Positions 45,301 through 53,689 of a DNA stretch of 62,554 nt are shown here, in pieces. Position numbers and translations under genes: made by a program. The notes under the pieces were generated by a model. The model was not told the origin of the DNA, made no database searches, and saw only the letters and a program-made list of their open reading frames with translations. This DNA is from Chitinophagaceae bacterium. GTDB taxonomy: Bacteria > Bacteroidota > Bacteroidia > Chitinophagales > Chitinophagaceae. The stretch's first letter is position 1. Each line of letters opens with the position of its first letter. The stretch lies in contig CANFKE010000024.1 in assembly GCA_947447465.1 (NCBI GenBank), positions 1-62,554 on the forward strand, in the 5' to 3' direction.

Positions 45301-46722
45301 ACTTCTATTATTGGCAAAATAAAGATCCAGCAGTACATACCGGGAGGCTATCGACGCTACAGATTTTTTAGCCATCCTTTCAATTCCGCTATATCACTAA
45401 GTCAGGTGCAGCGCTATATTGATATTACAGGATTAGGGGGAGCCAGTAACGGATTCACAACAACCGGATCTAATGCGGCATCAGCGTACAGGCTCGATCC
45501 TTATACAAGCAATTCAACAATGGGCTATGACCCGGGATGGAAACCTTTCACCAAGATCAATAATCTTGCAGCAGACACCAATAAACTACAACCTCATCAG
45601 GGAATACGCTTGTTTATGAGAGGTAGTAAGGGGGAAGGATTAGGATTTACATTCCACTATACTCCATCACCAGCAACCATAACAATGACCGGTGTGATCA
45701 ATCAAGGTACTCAATTAGTGACCCTGGCCAAGGGCATAGATACTACACAGGATTATAACATGGTCGGCAATCCATATCCATCTCCGGTAGATATTGGTAC
45801 CGTAATGTATAATGCGAAACAAGAAGGCAAGATAAGAGGTTCTGCATTCTATGTATGGAATCCGACAATGGGTTCAGGCGGTCAATACATGGCCATTCCT
45901 ATAGGATCATCGGCTCCCATACCCTACTCTATTCAGGCCCTTACCGCATTTCAGGTAAGAGCAGCATATGATAGTGCACAAATACAATTCAACGAAAATA
46001 ATAAGACACAAGGTGCCAGCAGCTCTTTATTCAAACCTGCTGATGATATTTTGTCGTTCAAGATCTACGATACCAATTACCATCTGTATGATATGTTGCA
46101 GATCAAATATAACGCTACCGCAACTGACGAGGAGGACAGAGAGTATGATGCCGCTAAACCAACAGGTATAGATTTCGGATTTTACAGTCTGTCGGCAAGT
46201 ATGAGAAAGCTGGCAATAGATACACGACCATACAGTACGCAAAAACCTACATTATTGGGAGTGCACAGTGCATATGAGCAAGCGTACATCATTACAGCGG
46301 ACAACGTTCCTTCGACAGGCGACTCACCCCTATACCTTCATGACAAACTATTGAGCAAGTTCATATTACTTCAACAGGGTACGGAATATAGATTCACCAT
46401 CTCAAAAGACAAAGCAACGCAAGGAGATGACCGTTTTGAACTAACCGCTCAACCACAACCTATTGCATCGGGACATAACATTACTGTAGCTCTGGCCCCC
46501 AATCCTGCAACAGATGAAGTGAACCTATCTTACAATATAACAGCGCCGGGGAATGTATCCATTAACCTGATCGACATGTGGGGAGTTAATGTTTACCACA
46601 AAGAAACTACTAAAAATAGTAGCATTGAGACCATTCCATTGAGCGATCTTGCCTCGGGGATCTACATAGTAGAAGTTAGATCAGGAACAGAAATATCTCA
46701 ACATAAACTTGTCAAGGAATAA
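42367..46722 (+). CDS. Secreted repeat protein with eight Big2-like domains and T9SS type A sorting domain
   Basis: The 1451-residue protein has a signal peptide 'MILTLLVMVMNYACLGQ' (ATG at 42403 is an alternative start). Residues about 60-150 form a distinct beta domain, and about 152-732 form eight Ig/Big2-like repeats of about 72 residues. A G8-like/parallel beta region ('KSLTIDNGAMISTSASSVLN', 'DITINGRITGNGTTRLNGN') leads into a non-repeat domain (about 980-1350), and the last 80 residues are a type A sorting domain (VALAPNPATDEVNLSYN ... GIYIVEVRSGTEISQHKLVKE, split). It is probably surface-attached through T9SS. Confidence 0.9.
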   Translation: MSIFYQTGFYKTMILTLLVMVMNYACLGQKIFTPASNNNITGGNTYCQNVTAGAIVYTYNTCNVGSGTSTGTFITIKWYKNSVNSTSGGSVVSTTLVHCALTATGTTTYQPSTSATGTSYYYCIISWTDAGTCNATGSVTSSTAAVIVNPSPDVITGSTTGCSGTSSTLYNSIAGGTWTSATPSVATISTAGVVSAVAVGTSTITYALGSCRTTASFTVITTPNAITGTNTICENATTIFSTTTPGGTWTSANGTVATVDASSPVNITGITAGSTTISYVISPTCYATRAITVNTAPAAITGPISACTGTTATLANTVAGGTWTSSATAKATIGAGTGILSAIAAGSTTISYTIGSCRSTLSFTVNTTPVAITGTNTICQGVITTFTDLTSGGTWSSGNATIATINGSNPVGITGLGAGSTNISYTMPTGCYATRSITVNTAPTAITGATSACLGSSVTLGNTVGGGTWTSSAPSKATISGSGVVTTVANGTTTISYAIGSCSSSITFTTLIPPAAIGGAATNQCQGTTRTYTNTTIGGTWNCSNTSIASINSSTGILTGISAGSATITYSTGCGSPATRSITIVANPSAISGTSNMCTGIATTLTNTTPSGVWTSSNTTIASVNSSTGQVAPLTAGSVTISYTTGGVCTATTSVIVNTQPGAITGTAHICAPSAITLGNSLPGGIWSSSNATIATTNATTGITNVISNGTVTISYTLNNCTATTPLIVSATPTASITSATNPCVNSSSNIVFSGTSGATITYNIDGGSNLTQTLTGGTYSVNSGIITSAHTYNLVAVNDAFCSAILNTAATITPVPMQWVGGTAGLETEWNEANNWTCGRAPDSTSDVTIPSGINYLPVIAAGQTKTIKSLTIDNGAMISTSASSVLNIKRDITINGRITGNGTTRLNGNAVQNISGTGYIDNLQLANSTGAVINTGSKLTIIKALTISQGTFNTNDSLTLASDSVATARVGELTTGTSIIGKIKIQQYIPGGYRRYRFFSHPFNSAISLSQVQRYIDITGLGGASNGFTTTGSNAASAYRLDPYTSNSTMGYDPGWKPFTKINNLAADTNKLQPHQGIRLFMRGSKGEGLGFTFHYTPSPATITMTGVINQGTQLVTLAKGIDTTQDYNMVGNPYPSPVDIGTVMYNAKQEGKIRGSAFYVWNPTMGSGGQYMAIPIGSSAPIPYSIQALTAFQVRAAYDSAQIQFNENNKTQGASSSLFKPADDILSFKIYDTNYHLYDMLQIKYNATATDEEDREYDAAKPTGIDFGFYSLSASMRKLAIDTRPYSTQKPTLLGVHSAYEQAYIITADNVPSTGDSPLYLHDKLLSKFILLQQGTEYRFTISKDKATQGDDRFELTAQPQPIASGHNITVALAPNPATDEVNLSYNITAPGNVSINLIDMWGVNVYHKETTKNSSIETIPLSDLASGIYIVEVRSGTEISQHKLVKE
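42821..44561 (+). repeat. Eight ~215-bp domain repeats with alternating A-B pattern
   Basis: Repeats 1, 3 and 5 share a form with GGTWTSS, KATI or VATI and a GSCRST-like end. Repeats 2 and 4 share TNTIC and CYATR-(A/S)-ITVN. Repeats 6-8 are more diverged. The alternation indicates that a two-domain unit was duplicated, not a single one. DNA identity is high between like copies, e.g. the GGCGGTACATGGACCAGC block. Confidence 0.75.
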
Positions 46723-46730
46723 TGAATGCA

Positions 46731-46760
46731 TAAAAAAACAGGCACCATAAAGTGCCTGTT
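46731..46760 (-). terminator. Intrinsic terminator of the response regulator
   Basis: The stem AACAGGCAC/GTGCCTGTT with loop TTTATG (minus orientation) is followed by T7 on the minus strand. It lies between two convergent genes. Confidence 0.85.
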
Positions 46761-46781
46761 CAAATATGATCTCAGAACTGC

Positions 46782-47495
46782 TTATTCTACTTCAGCTCCT
46801 GTATTGAAAACAAATTTAAACCCTATACCGTGTATGGTCTGTAACTTAGCATCAGTTTGGTTCTTAAGGTACTTACGCACCTTAGTAATGAACACATCCA
46901 TGCTTCGACCAAGAAAATAATCATCCTTACCCCAAACATTCATCAATATCTCATCCCTTTTCAATACTCTGTTAGCATTCATACAAAGATATCTGAACAG
47001 ATCTGCCTCTCTTTGTGTTAGCTGATGCTGCTCTGAGTCGTTCATCAATGTAAGGTTAGCATAGTCAAAATCAAGCGTACCAATCTTAAAGAAAGCCGGA
47101 CCTTCCTGATCTTTCTTTTTGCTGCGCTTGAGAAAAACCTGAATCCTTTTCAGTACTTCATGCATATTATATGGCTTGATGACATAGTCATCTGCCCCTA
47201 CTTCAAAGCCAGCCAATTTATCATCATCCATACCTTTAGATGTGAGCATGATAATAGGAATGCTATCGTTCTTCTTACGTATATTATTAGCCAGTTCTAT
47301 ACCATCCTTTTTACCGGGCAACATTACGTCCAGCAAACAGATGTCATAGATATTTTTCATAAACTGCTGCCAAGCTGTATCGCTATCTGTGCAATGTGTC
47401 ACCTCGTAGTTCTGTTTTTGCAGAAAATCTTTCACTACAAATCCAAGCACAGGATCATCCTCAACAAGCAGTATTTTAACTTTCGGTTGTGACAT
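46782..47495 (-). CDS. OmpR-family response regulator
   Basis: In this 237-residue protein the receiver domain spans residues 7-120 (acidic pair ED-D at 12-14, phospho-acceptor D56 in LLDVMLP, and the conserved lysine in YVIKPY). A winged-helix Trans_reg_C domain follows (about 140-230, 'LTQREADLFRYLCMNANRVL', 'DDYFLGRSMDVFITKVRKYL'). It resembles RprY-type regulators of Bacteroidota. No histidine kinase gene is adjacent, so it is an orphan; the only kinase-like protein in the window is the ATPase-less PAS/HisKA protein, and nothing links them. Confidence 0.93.
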   Translation of the reverse strand: MSQPKVKILLVEDDPVLGFVVKDFLQKQNYEVTHCTDSDTAWQQFMKNIYDICLLDVMLPGKKDGIELANNIRKKNDSIPIIMLTSKGMDDDKLAGFEVGADDYVIKPYNMHEVLKRIQVFLKRSKKKDQEGPAFFKIGTLDFDYANLTLMNDSEQHQLTQREADLFRYLCMNANRVLKRDEILMNVWGKDDYFLGRSMDVFITKVRKYLKNQTDAKLQTIHGIGFKFVFNTGAEVE

Positions 47496-47582
47496 AAATA
47501 AGTAGGCTAATTTTAATTCTAGTGCTAATATAACACTTCTTGGATTTTATTTGTAAAATATTGACAAATCAAAATAAATTAA

Positions 47583-48164
47583 TTATTTAATTCGCTCAGG
47601 ATTATTGGTTATGAAAGCCTCCCAACTATTACTTTTTTTGACCTTCGCCTTAGTAACCGCCGGCACTGCGGGTAATGGGGATCGCTGTTGGTAATGATGA
47701 CAGAGTGCTACAGCTACAGCATCTGTAGCATCCATATAAGGATCTTCCTCAGTAAATTTCAGTGTTGCCTGTAACATCTGCCATACCTGCTCTTTAGATG
47801 CATTTCCTCGCCCGGTCACCGACTGCTTTATTTTACGAGGGGCATATTCTGTTGCCTGAAGGCCATTTGCCATAGCGGCTGCAATAGCTACCCCCTGAGC
47901 CCGACCCAGTTTAAGCATACTCTGCACATTTTTACCGAAAAAGGGGGCTTCAATAGCTACAGCAAGGGGTCGGTGTAACTTGATCAGTGCATCTGTCTTT
48001 TTAAATATCAGATGTAACCTTTCTGAATGATCTTCTTTTGATGAAAGCTTTAATACTCCCATTTCGACCAAAGAAACCGTATTTTTACTTACAGCAATAA
48101 GCCCATAACCCATAACCAGAGTTCCCGGGTCTATTCCTAAAATGATCTGAGCTGGTTCTTTCAA
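47583..48164 (-). CDS. ruvC: Holliday junction resolvase RuvC
   Basis: The 193-residue protein has the RNase H-fold motif 'ILGIDPGTLVMGYGLI' (D12), 'AIEAPFFGKN' with the catalytic glutamate, and 'DATDAVAVALCHH' with the C-terminal acidic residues. It resolves four-way junctions in recombination with RuvAB. Translation must begin at a TTG (48164): a stop codon TAG lies two codons upstream in frame, and no ATG precedes the essential ILGIDPG strand. A TAATTTTG -7 element lies at 48191-48184. The C-terminal tail is lysine-rich and about 20 residues longer than usual. Confidence 0.95.
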   Translation of the reverse strand: MKEPAQIILGIDPGTLVMGYGLIAVSKNTVSLVEMGVLKLSSKEDHSERLHLIFKKTDALIKLHRPLAVAIEAPFFGKNVQSMLKLGRAQGVAIAAAMANGLQATEYAPRKIKQSVTGRGNASKEQVWQMLQATLKFTEEDPYMDATDAVAVALCHHYQQRSPLPAVPAVTKAKVKKSNSWEAFITNNPERIK

Positions 48165-48314
48165 ATGCTATTGAGTTACTTAACAAAATTACCAAAATAA
48201 ACGCAGGCTATTACAATTTATATGGATCGTACAGGAGATGTCAGCCATCAGCCATAAAAGGCAAATAATTTTACGGCACAATATTTGTCTTATACACAAT
48301 AGAACTACGTGAAA

Positions 48315-49133
48315 ATGAGCAACAAAAGGATTGTAAACAAACTACTAAGTTATAGTATAGTATTGATAGGGCTAATAAGCCTATCGGTATCAACTCATGC
48401 ACAAGTACCCTGTTTGCCTGCCAATACCAGTTTTCAAGAGGGGGAAAAACTAACATTCAAGGTCTATTACAATATGAGCTTTGTATGGATCAATGCCGGC
48501 AATGCTGAATTTACTACCAGCATAGAAGATGTAGCGAACCGCAAAGCTTACCATGTAAGAGGTGTTGGTAAAACTGCCAGCTCTTTTGAATGGTTCTATA
48601 AAGTACTGGACACCTACGAAAGCTATATAGACAGACAGACAATGCTACCCATGCGTTTTGTAAGACATGTGAATGAAGGAGGGATGAAGATCATTAACGA
48701 TGTAAAGTTCGACCACAGAAATAAGCAGGCCACATCAGATAACAAGGCATATGCAATACCTGATTGCACCCAGGACGTACTATCGGCCATGTACTTTGCA
48801 AGAAATATCAATTATAACAGCCACAAACCGGGAGACAAAATCTCGTTCGATATGTTTCTCGACAATCAGGTCTATAATCTGTATGTCAAATATATAGGTA
48901 AGGAACAAATCACGACCCGAATGGGGACATTTAATGCTATTAAGATTGTGCCTTTACTTATCAAAGGAACTATCTTTAAGGGTGGTGAAAAAATGACGAT
49001 ATGGCTTAGTGACGACCCCAACCACATACCTGTAAGAGTAGAAAGTCCGATATTGATCGGGTCGGTAAAAATAGACCTAATGGATTTTAGTAATCTCCGT
49101 AATCCACTTACAGGAATGATATCAAGAAATTAA
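48315..49133 (+). CDS. DUF3108 family periplasmic protein
   Basis: The 272-residue protein starts MSNKRIVNKL (a GTG lies two codons upstream). A signal peptide is followed by 'FQEGEKLTFKVYYNMSFVWI', 'GKTASSFEWFYKVLDTYESYI' and 'DVLSAMYFARNINYNSHKPGD', the characteristic DUF3108 pattern of a secreted beta-barrel-like fold of unknown function. It is divergent from ruvC and converges on ftcD through a strong hairpin. Confidence 0.88.
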   Translation: MSNKRIVNKLLSYSIVLIGLISLSVSTHAQVPCLPANTSFQEGEKLTFKVYYNMSFVWINAGNAEFTTSIEDVANRKAYHVRGVGKTASSFEWFYKVLDTYESYIDRQTMLPMRFVRHVNEGGMKIINDVKFDHRNKQATSDNKAYAIPDCTQDVLSAMYFARNINYNSHKPGDKISFDMFLDNQVYNLYVKYIGKEQITTRMGTFNAIKIVPLLIKGTIFKGGEKMTIWLSDDPNHIPVRVESPILIGSVKIDLMDFSNLRNPLTGMISRN

Positions 49134-49148
49134 TTTCATCTATCTAAC

Positions 49149-49186
49149 AAGCAGAAGGGCAAATCGTATGGTTTGCCCTTCTGCTT
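49149..49186. terminator. Bidirectional terminator hairpin between convergent genes
   Basis: A perfect 15-bp stem AAGCAGAAGGGCAAA/TTTGCCCTTCTGCTT with an 8-nt loop lies between the DUF3108 and ftcD stop codons. The U-tracts are weak in both directions. Confidence 0.7.
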
Positions 49187-49202
49187 CAATATAAATCCTT
49201 AA

Positions 49203-50891
49203 CTATTTCATTTTACCGAGAACGATATTCCATATCTCCTGTTCACGTTTATCAGCATCTGCATTCATAGCTTCAGCTTTTTCTACCAATGGTTTTACTT
49301 CCGCATGATCCTTAAGGTCCTGTGCATTGATCTTAACATTGAGGTATGCCCCCTTTACCGCAGCACGAGCGCATAAAGCACCTACACCGGCATCACTTAC
49401 ACTATTAGGATTGCCGATCTCGGCCATTGCCTGTATCAGATCAAAAGACTGAGCGGCCAGTTCCATAGTTCTGAATGGCACCTTTATTGCATTGATAGTA
49501 GCTGCATCAATTGCCGCTTTTCGTGCAGCTTTTTCAACATCATTACTTTTAGGTAAACCAAATGCGGCCATGATGTGATTAAATGCCGCAGTATCTTCAT
49601 CAACCAGATCCAGCATCTCGGACATCAACTTCTGTCCCTTTTCTGCATGGTTCGAAAATTCTTCCCAACGACTATCCCATCCTTTTTTGTGTGAAGAGAG
49701 GTTTGCCACCATTGTTGCCAAAGCAGACCCCAGTGCGCCACAATATGCAGCAATAGAACCACCACCAGGTGCAGGAGATTCGCTAGCTGTTTCCAGAGCA
49801 AAACCTGTAACCGTCATATTTACCAATTTCTTCGCAGCAATATCTCTGAGTCTGTATTCAATTATTTTCTTCTGCGGATCGAACGGAGCCAATTCATCGA
49901 GCCCCAATGATCTTACCGCTATCTTGATCAACTCGGCTTGACTTACGCCTACACTGCGTTGTTGCTTCCTAAGGAAGTATTTACCAGCTTCTAAAATTGC
50001 TTCCAGAGGCACTAATCCAACTAATTCACTGCCTGTGACACGCATCCCCCTTGCAGCAGCTCGCTCACAACTGGTATCGAACGCTACATGTAATGGCGTA
50101 ACATGCATGTTGGTAAGGTTCATTGATATCTGCGCTATACCATACTCTTCTATGAACCAACCTATGGCTTTTACAGACTTCAGCAAGCCAGGCACCCAAA
50201 CTGCCTCCCCTTTTTCATCCTTCACTACCTTGCCTTTATCATCTGTCTTTTGTCTTCCCTTCTCTCTGATGTCGAATGCTACAGAATTAGCTCTGCGAGT
50301 ACTTGTGGTATTGAGGTTAACATTATAAGCAATAAGAAAATCTCTCACTCCGATAACCGTTGCACCGCTACGTTCATTGAAAATAGCATTACCATAATCA
50401 GGCTTCCATTCAGGTTTAACTATCTTAGCTGCAAATCCCTCATACTCTCCGCTACGGATGTCAGCAAGATTCCTTCTGTAATCTGCAGTAGCTGCGTATT
50501 CATATAAATAAGTAGGAATATTCAATTCTTCACCTACCCTCTTAGCCAATTGATTGGCAAAAAAGATCGCCTCCTCTACTGTAATACCGCTAATAGGAAT
50601 AAGCGGGCACACATCGGTAGCCCCCATACGCGGGTGCTCACCTTTGTGATTGCGCATATCGATGAGTTCTCCGGCTTTCTTTATTGCCAAAAATGCAGCA
50701 TCTATGACGGCCTGGGGATTACCTACAAAGGTCACAACTGTACGATTGGTAGCCTTCCCCGGATCTACATCTAATAACTGAACTCCTTCAACAGTTTCAA
50801 TTTCATTGGTGATCTGTTTGATGATGTCCATATTCACACCTTCACTGAAGTTAGGCACACACTCTATGATAGCATTCCTGAAGTCTTTCAT
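49203..50891 (-). CDS. ftcD: Bifunctional glutamate formiminotransferase / formimidoyltetrahydrofolate cyclodeaminase
   Basis: The 562-residue protein starts MKDFRNAIIECVPNFSEGVN; a -7-like TATTTTTG at 50920-50913 overlaps the alternative start at 50915, supporting 50891. Residues 1-300 are the formiminotransferase ('IIECVPNFSEGVNMDIIKQI', 'HPRMGATDVCPLIPI'), followed by a linker and the cyclodeaminase ('FALETASESPAPGGGSIAA', glycine-rich). It transfers formimino groups from formiminoglutamate to tetrahydrofolate, then cyclises it, linking histidine breakdown to one-carbon metabolism. Other hut genes are not in the window. Confidence 0.95.
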   Translation of the reverse strand: MKDFRNAIIECVPNFSEGVNMDIIKQITNEIETVEGVQLLDVDPGKATNRTVVTFVGNPQAVIDAAFLAIKKAGELIDMRNHKGEHPRMGATDVCPLIPISGITVEEAIFFANQLAKRVGEELNIPTYLYEYAATADYRRNLADIRSGEYEGFAAKIVKPEWKPDYGNAIFNERSGATVIGVRDFLIAYNVNLNTTSTRRANSVAFDIREKGRQKTDDKGKVVKDEKGEAVWVPGLLKSVKAIGWFIEEYGIAQISMNLTNMHVTPLHVAFDTSCERAAARGMRVTGSELVGLVPLEAILEAGKYFLRKQQRSVGVSQAELIKIAVRSLGLDELAPFDPQKKIIEYRLRDIAAKKLVNMTVTGFALETASESPAPGGGSIAAYCGALGSALATMVANLSSHKKGWDSRWEEFSNHAEKGQKLMSEMLDLVDEDTAAFNHIMAAFGLPKSNDVEKAARKAAIDAATINAIKVPFRTMELAAQSFDLIQAMAEIGNPNSVSDAGVGALCARAAVKGAYLNVKINAQDLKDHAEVKPLVEKAEAMNADADKREQEIWNIVLGKMK

Positions 50892-51134
50892 TTGATTTTT
50901 GATTTTGCGTTGCAAAAATAGGTGTGTTATCGGTATTTGAAAGCTAATGCACAGAAAATTAGGCTAATGCTACACATTTTGCAATAAACGTAACCGGCCT
51001 TCTATTTAAAATAAAAACAATGATCCGATCAACTACTTAAATAACCTGGTGGACGGCTTTACTCTGGCACTGTATTTGGATACTTACCTATAAAATGAAA
51101 CCAAGAAAAAATCAGAACAACTAAAATCAATTGT

Positions 51135-51275
51135 ATGAAATCGAAATTATTGGGGTCCCTGTTTTTAATAATTATGGCAATCAGCGCTTCTTCGTGTGTG
51201 GTAGTTGTGCCTAACAGAGGACATTATTATCATCACCATCACGGCGGGCATTATCATGGCGGGTATTACCGTTGA
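51135..51275 (+). CDS. Tiny His/Gly/Tyr-rich lipoprotein (46 aa)
   Basis: The protein begins MKSKLLGSLFLIIMAISASSC, a lipoprotein signal with the cysteine at residue 21, followed by VVVVPNRG and a histidine/glycine/tyrosine-rich tail in which 7 of the last 17 residues are histidine (tail motif HYYHHHH, then GGHYHGG). The tail could bind metal ions (Zn, Cu, Ni). An intrinsic terminator follows 26 bp after the stop. It lies between divergent ftcD and a converging minus-strand gene. No family is recognised. Confidence 0.7.
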   Translation: MKSKLLGSLFLIIMAISASSCVVVVPNRGHYYHHHHGGHYHGGYYR

Positions 51276-51300
51276 TAAATTCTTAATCAACGAGTTATAT

Positions 51301-51330
51301 AAAAGGCGCAGTATCAACTGCGCCCTTTAT
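51301..51330 (+). terminator. Intrinsic terminator after the His-rich lipoprotein gene
   Basis: The stem GGCGCAGT/ACTGCGCC with tetraloop ATCA is flanked by AAAA and CTTTATT. It lies 26 bp after the stop. Confidence 0.8.
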
Positions 51331-51335
51331 TATTA

Positions 51336-51677
51336 TCAGAAACATTGTAATGCTACTGTAGCTTTCTCTTTACATATCATGGTCGATTTGATACCATTGT
51401 AACTATAGGTGATCTTTAATTCCTTTACCTTTCCTCTGGCAGGGTCGGTCCTATTTCCACCAAACGTTGCATTCTCTACTATGAAAGACAGTTGATTATT
51501 AAGAATCAACGGAGTAAGGTATGGTTCTACGTCCAAGCTGTTATCCGGTGCCGATGGGTCGTAATAAATAGCTGAATCGATGACAAGAGGTATGGGTTTT
51601 ACTACTGCATAGTCAACATCTAGATACGGATAGTCAATTACCGTAGCAACCAACTGAGATATTTTATTGATCGGCAT
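51336..51677 (-). CDS. Hypothetical protein, DUF3395-like beta domain
   Basis: The 113-residue protein starts at ATG 51677 (MPINKISQLV); a TTG at 51719 is the alternative. The pattern 'DSAIYYDPSAPDNSLDVEPY', 'NNQLSFIVENATFGG' and 'DPARGKVKELKITYSYNG' resembles the DUF3395-type beta-sandwich found at DnaJ C-termini and in other bacterial proteins. No signal peptide. It converges with the lipoprotein gene, whose terminator hairpin lies between them. Confidence 0.65.
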   Translation of the reverse strand: MPINKISQLVATVIDYPYLDVDYAVVKPIPLVIDSAIYYDPSAPDNSLDVEPYLTPLILNNQLSFIVENATFGGNRTDPARGKVKELKITYSYNGIKSTMICKEKATVALQCF

Positions 51678-51861
51678 AATGGCGATAACAAGCTTTTGTG
51701 CTTGATGAACGATGTACAAAATAATGAAAATTATCGGATATCGCCTCAGTATTTCCGTGATATCAAGTTAAAAACCAAAAATTAAACAATCCAAATAATG
51801 AAAAACTTAACATTATTTAATTGTTAAGTTTCGTAAATTCGAATAAATAGTTTTTAGAACA

Positions 51862-53070
51862 TTGAAAATAAAAGTCATCATACTATCCATACTGATATCG
51901 GGGTTCTATTTTCAGCCAATTTCGGCAAAGGAAATAGCAACCGACACAGGCATTGAATTTTATGGCGACACCATCAAATTTACCTTTGATAAATGCGCAG
52001 TTGTTGAGTTCAACGACTCCCTTTCAACCAGCAGTATCGAAAATTTTCATACGAAAATCTCTGCGGCCAACTATGACTCACTAGTAAGAGATATGGTTGC
52101 TTATAAAAACAAACGCAATCCTGACGATTGGGTATTTTACCAACTGATAAGAAAGGTTGCTCAACACATAAGCCCTAAGGAAGAAAATTATAGAAGGTAC
52201 ACACTCTATAAATGGTACTTACTTAATAAATGTGGCTACAATGCATCATTGAACATTGCGGGAGATAAGCTATTGCTATATGCTCAATGCGATGAAACCA
52301 TTTATGACATTCCATTTTATAAGAGAGACAACAAGCAATATGTTTGTCTAAATTACCACGACTATGGTCATATCAGCATGAGTACCACAAAATTTATAGA
52401 GATACCTGCGCAAGCCGCAGAGGCTGTACATTCATTTTCATATCAACTCACTCAACTACCTGCATTCAAGCCTGAAGATTATAAAGAAAAAAGTCTGGAG
52501 TTCGGCTATAATGATATGACCTATTCTTTTAGAATAAAGGTCAATGCGGAGGTGAAGAAAATTTTCACCAATTATCCTGTGGCGGATTATCAATTATACT
52601 TCAATGCTCCATTAAGTTCAGGTACATACAATTCTCTTATTCCTCAGTTACGAAAAAATGTAAAAGGAATGAGCACTAAAAACGGGGTTGATTACCTGAT
52701 GCGATTTACAAGATATGCATTGCAATACGAGCCTGACGAGCAAAACTTTGGTAAAGAAAAAAGATTATCACCTGAGCAAACACTGCTATATGAATATAGC
52801 GATTGCGAAGACCATGCAGCACTCTTTTACTATCTGGTAAAAGAGATATACAATTTACCAATGATCGTACTTGAATACCCGAAACACCTCACCATTGCTG
52901 TGAAATTTGATAAACCGGTTGGTAAACCAATAATCTATAATGGCAAAACGTACTCTGTTTGCGAACCAACCCCACAGGAACATGACCTACCATTAGGAGG
53001 TATATCGGAGGCGCTAAGTTATACTGCATATCAGATAGCGTATGCCTATGACCCTACAAGTAAGAAATAG
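51862..53070 (+). CDS. Secreted transglutaminase-like protein, TTG start
   Basis: The 402-residue protein has a signal peptide (MKIKVIILSILISGFYFQPISA). The start must be TTG: an in-frame TAA at 51844 and no ATG precede the signal. The C-terminal third has the papain-like/transglutaminase layout: EYSDCEDHAALFYYLV with C315, KHLTIAV with H342, and 'CEPT' with E368 where the family has Asp. An N-terminal part (110-155, 'RYTLYKWYLLNKCGYNASL') is the companion domain often seen with DUF3857-type transglutaminases. It may be a protease or an inactive variant; the third residue is unusual. Confidence 0.75.
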   Translation: MKIKVIILSILISGFYFQPISAKEIATDTGIEFYGDTIKFTFDKCAVVEFNDSLSTSSIENFHTKISAANYDSLVRDMVAYKNKRNPDDWVFYQLIRKVAQHISPKEENYRRYTLYKWYLLNKCGYNASLNIAGDKLLLYAQCDETIYDIPFYKRDNKQYVCLNYHDYGHISMSTTKFIEIPAQAAEAVHSFSYQLTQLPAFKPEDYKEKSLEFGYNDMTYSFRIKVNAEVKKIFTNYPVADYQLYFNAPLSSGTYNSLIPQLRKNVKGMSTKNGVDYLMRFTRYALQYEPDEQNFGKEKRLSPEQTLLYEYSDCEDHAALFYYLVKEIYNLPMIVLEYPKHLTIAVKFDKPVGKPIIYNGKTYSVCEPTPQEHDLPLGGISEALSYTAYQIAYAYDPTSKK

Positions 53071-53076
53071 GATCAG

Positions 53077-53571
53077 CTACACCAAGTGTATGCCATAGTA
53101 AACCTGACCACATCTTTGTCCGCTGTAATTTACAATGTCCGGCAAATGCGCCCATCGAGTGAATCCGAATCGCTCCAACAATTTTATACTTGCTTCATTC
53201 TTATCTATAACAATAGCAAATAAACTGTAGTAATGCAGGGCCTTACAAGCATCTATTGCAGCTTCTATTAGGAGTGATGCTATCCCCTTTCTCCTCCACG
53301 AATGATCTATATAAAAGCTGATCTCTCCGCAATCATTCAGCGCCTTTCTTCCGGGACGATACGGACTTATGCTTAGCCAGCCGACCACTACATCTTCTAT
53401 CTCGGCAACAAATAACGGATATTGGTCAGCCTCATGAAGAGCAAACCATTCTAGACGATCTGCTACAGAAAGCACATCTGTATCTGCTGTTTGAAAGCCT
53501 GCTGTAATGGCCTGATTATATATTTCTACAATTTTCTCAAGGTCTTGAATTTGTGCCTTACGTATCATCAT
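53077..53571 (-). CDS. GNAT family N-acetyltransferase (phosphinothricin acetyltransferase-like)
   Basis: In this 164-residue protein motif A of GNAT enzymes is clear: 'ISFYIDHSWRRKGIASLLIEAAI' (around 87-110), with the R-R-K-G-I-A acetyl-CoA pyrophosphate loop. The N-terminus 'IRKAQIQDLEKIVEIYNQAI' is typical of the PAT/MnaT subfamily, which acetylates amino acids such as methionine sulfone. A second Met at residue 2 is an equivalent start. It converges with the preceding + strand gene by 6 bp. Confidence 0.9.
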   Translation of the reverse strand: MMIRKAQIQDLEKIVEIYNQAITAGFQTADTDVLSVADRLEWFALHEADQYPLFVAEIEDVVVGWLSISPYRPGRKALNDCGEISFYIDHSWRRKGIASLLIEAAIDACKALHYYSLFAIVIDKNEASIKLLERFGFTRWAHLPDIVNYSGQRCGQVYYGIHLV

Positions 53572-53628
53572 ATATTAAAATCATCCACTAAAATAGTGTT
53601 AAACACTGAACCAGATAAATCAAATAAA

Positions 53629-53664
53629 AAAGAAGCGATACCAAATAAATGATACCGCTTCTTT
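53629..53664 (-). terminator. Intrinsic terminator of the OmpA-family gene
   Basis: The stem AAAGAAGCGGTATC/GATACGCTTC-type has a 9-bp perfect base (AAAGAAGCG/CGCTTCTTT). In minus orientation it is followed by T6. It lies 26 bp after the stop codon at 53690. Confidence 0.75.
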
Positions 53665-53689
53665 ACAACAGATGTTTTAAGATCCACTC

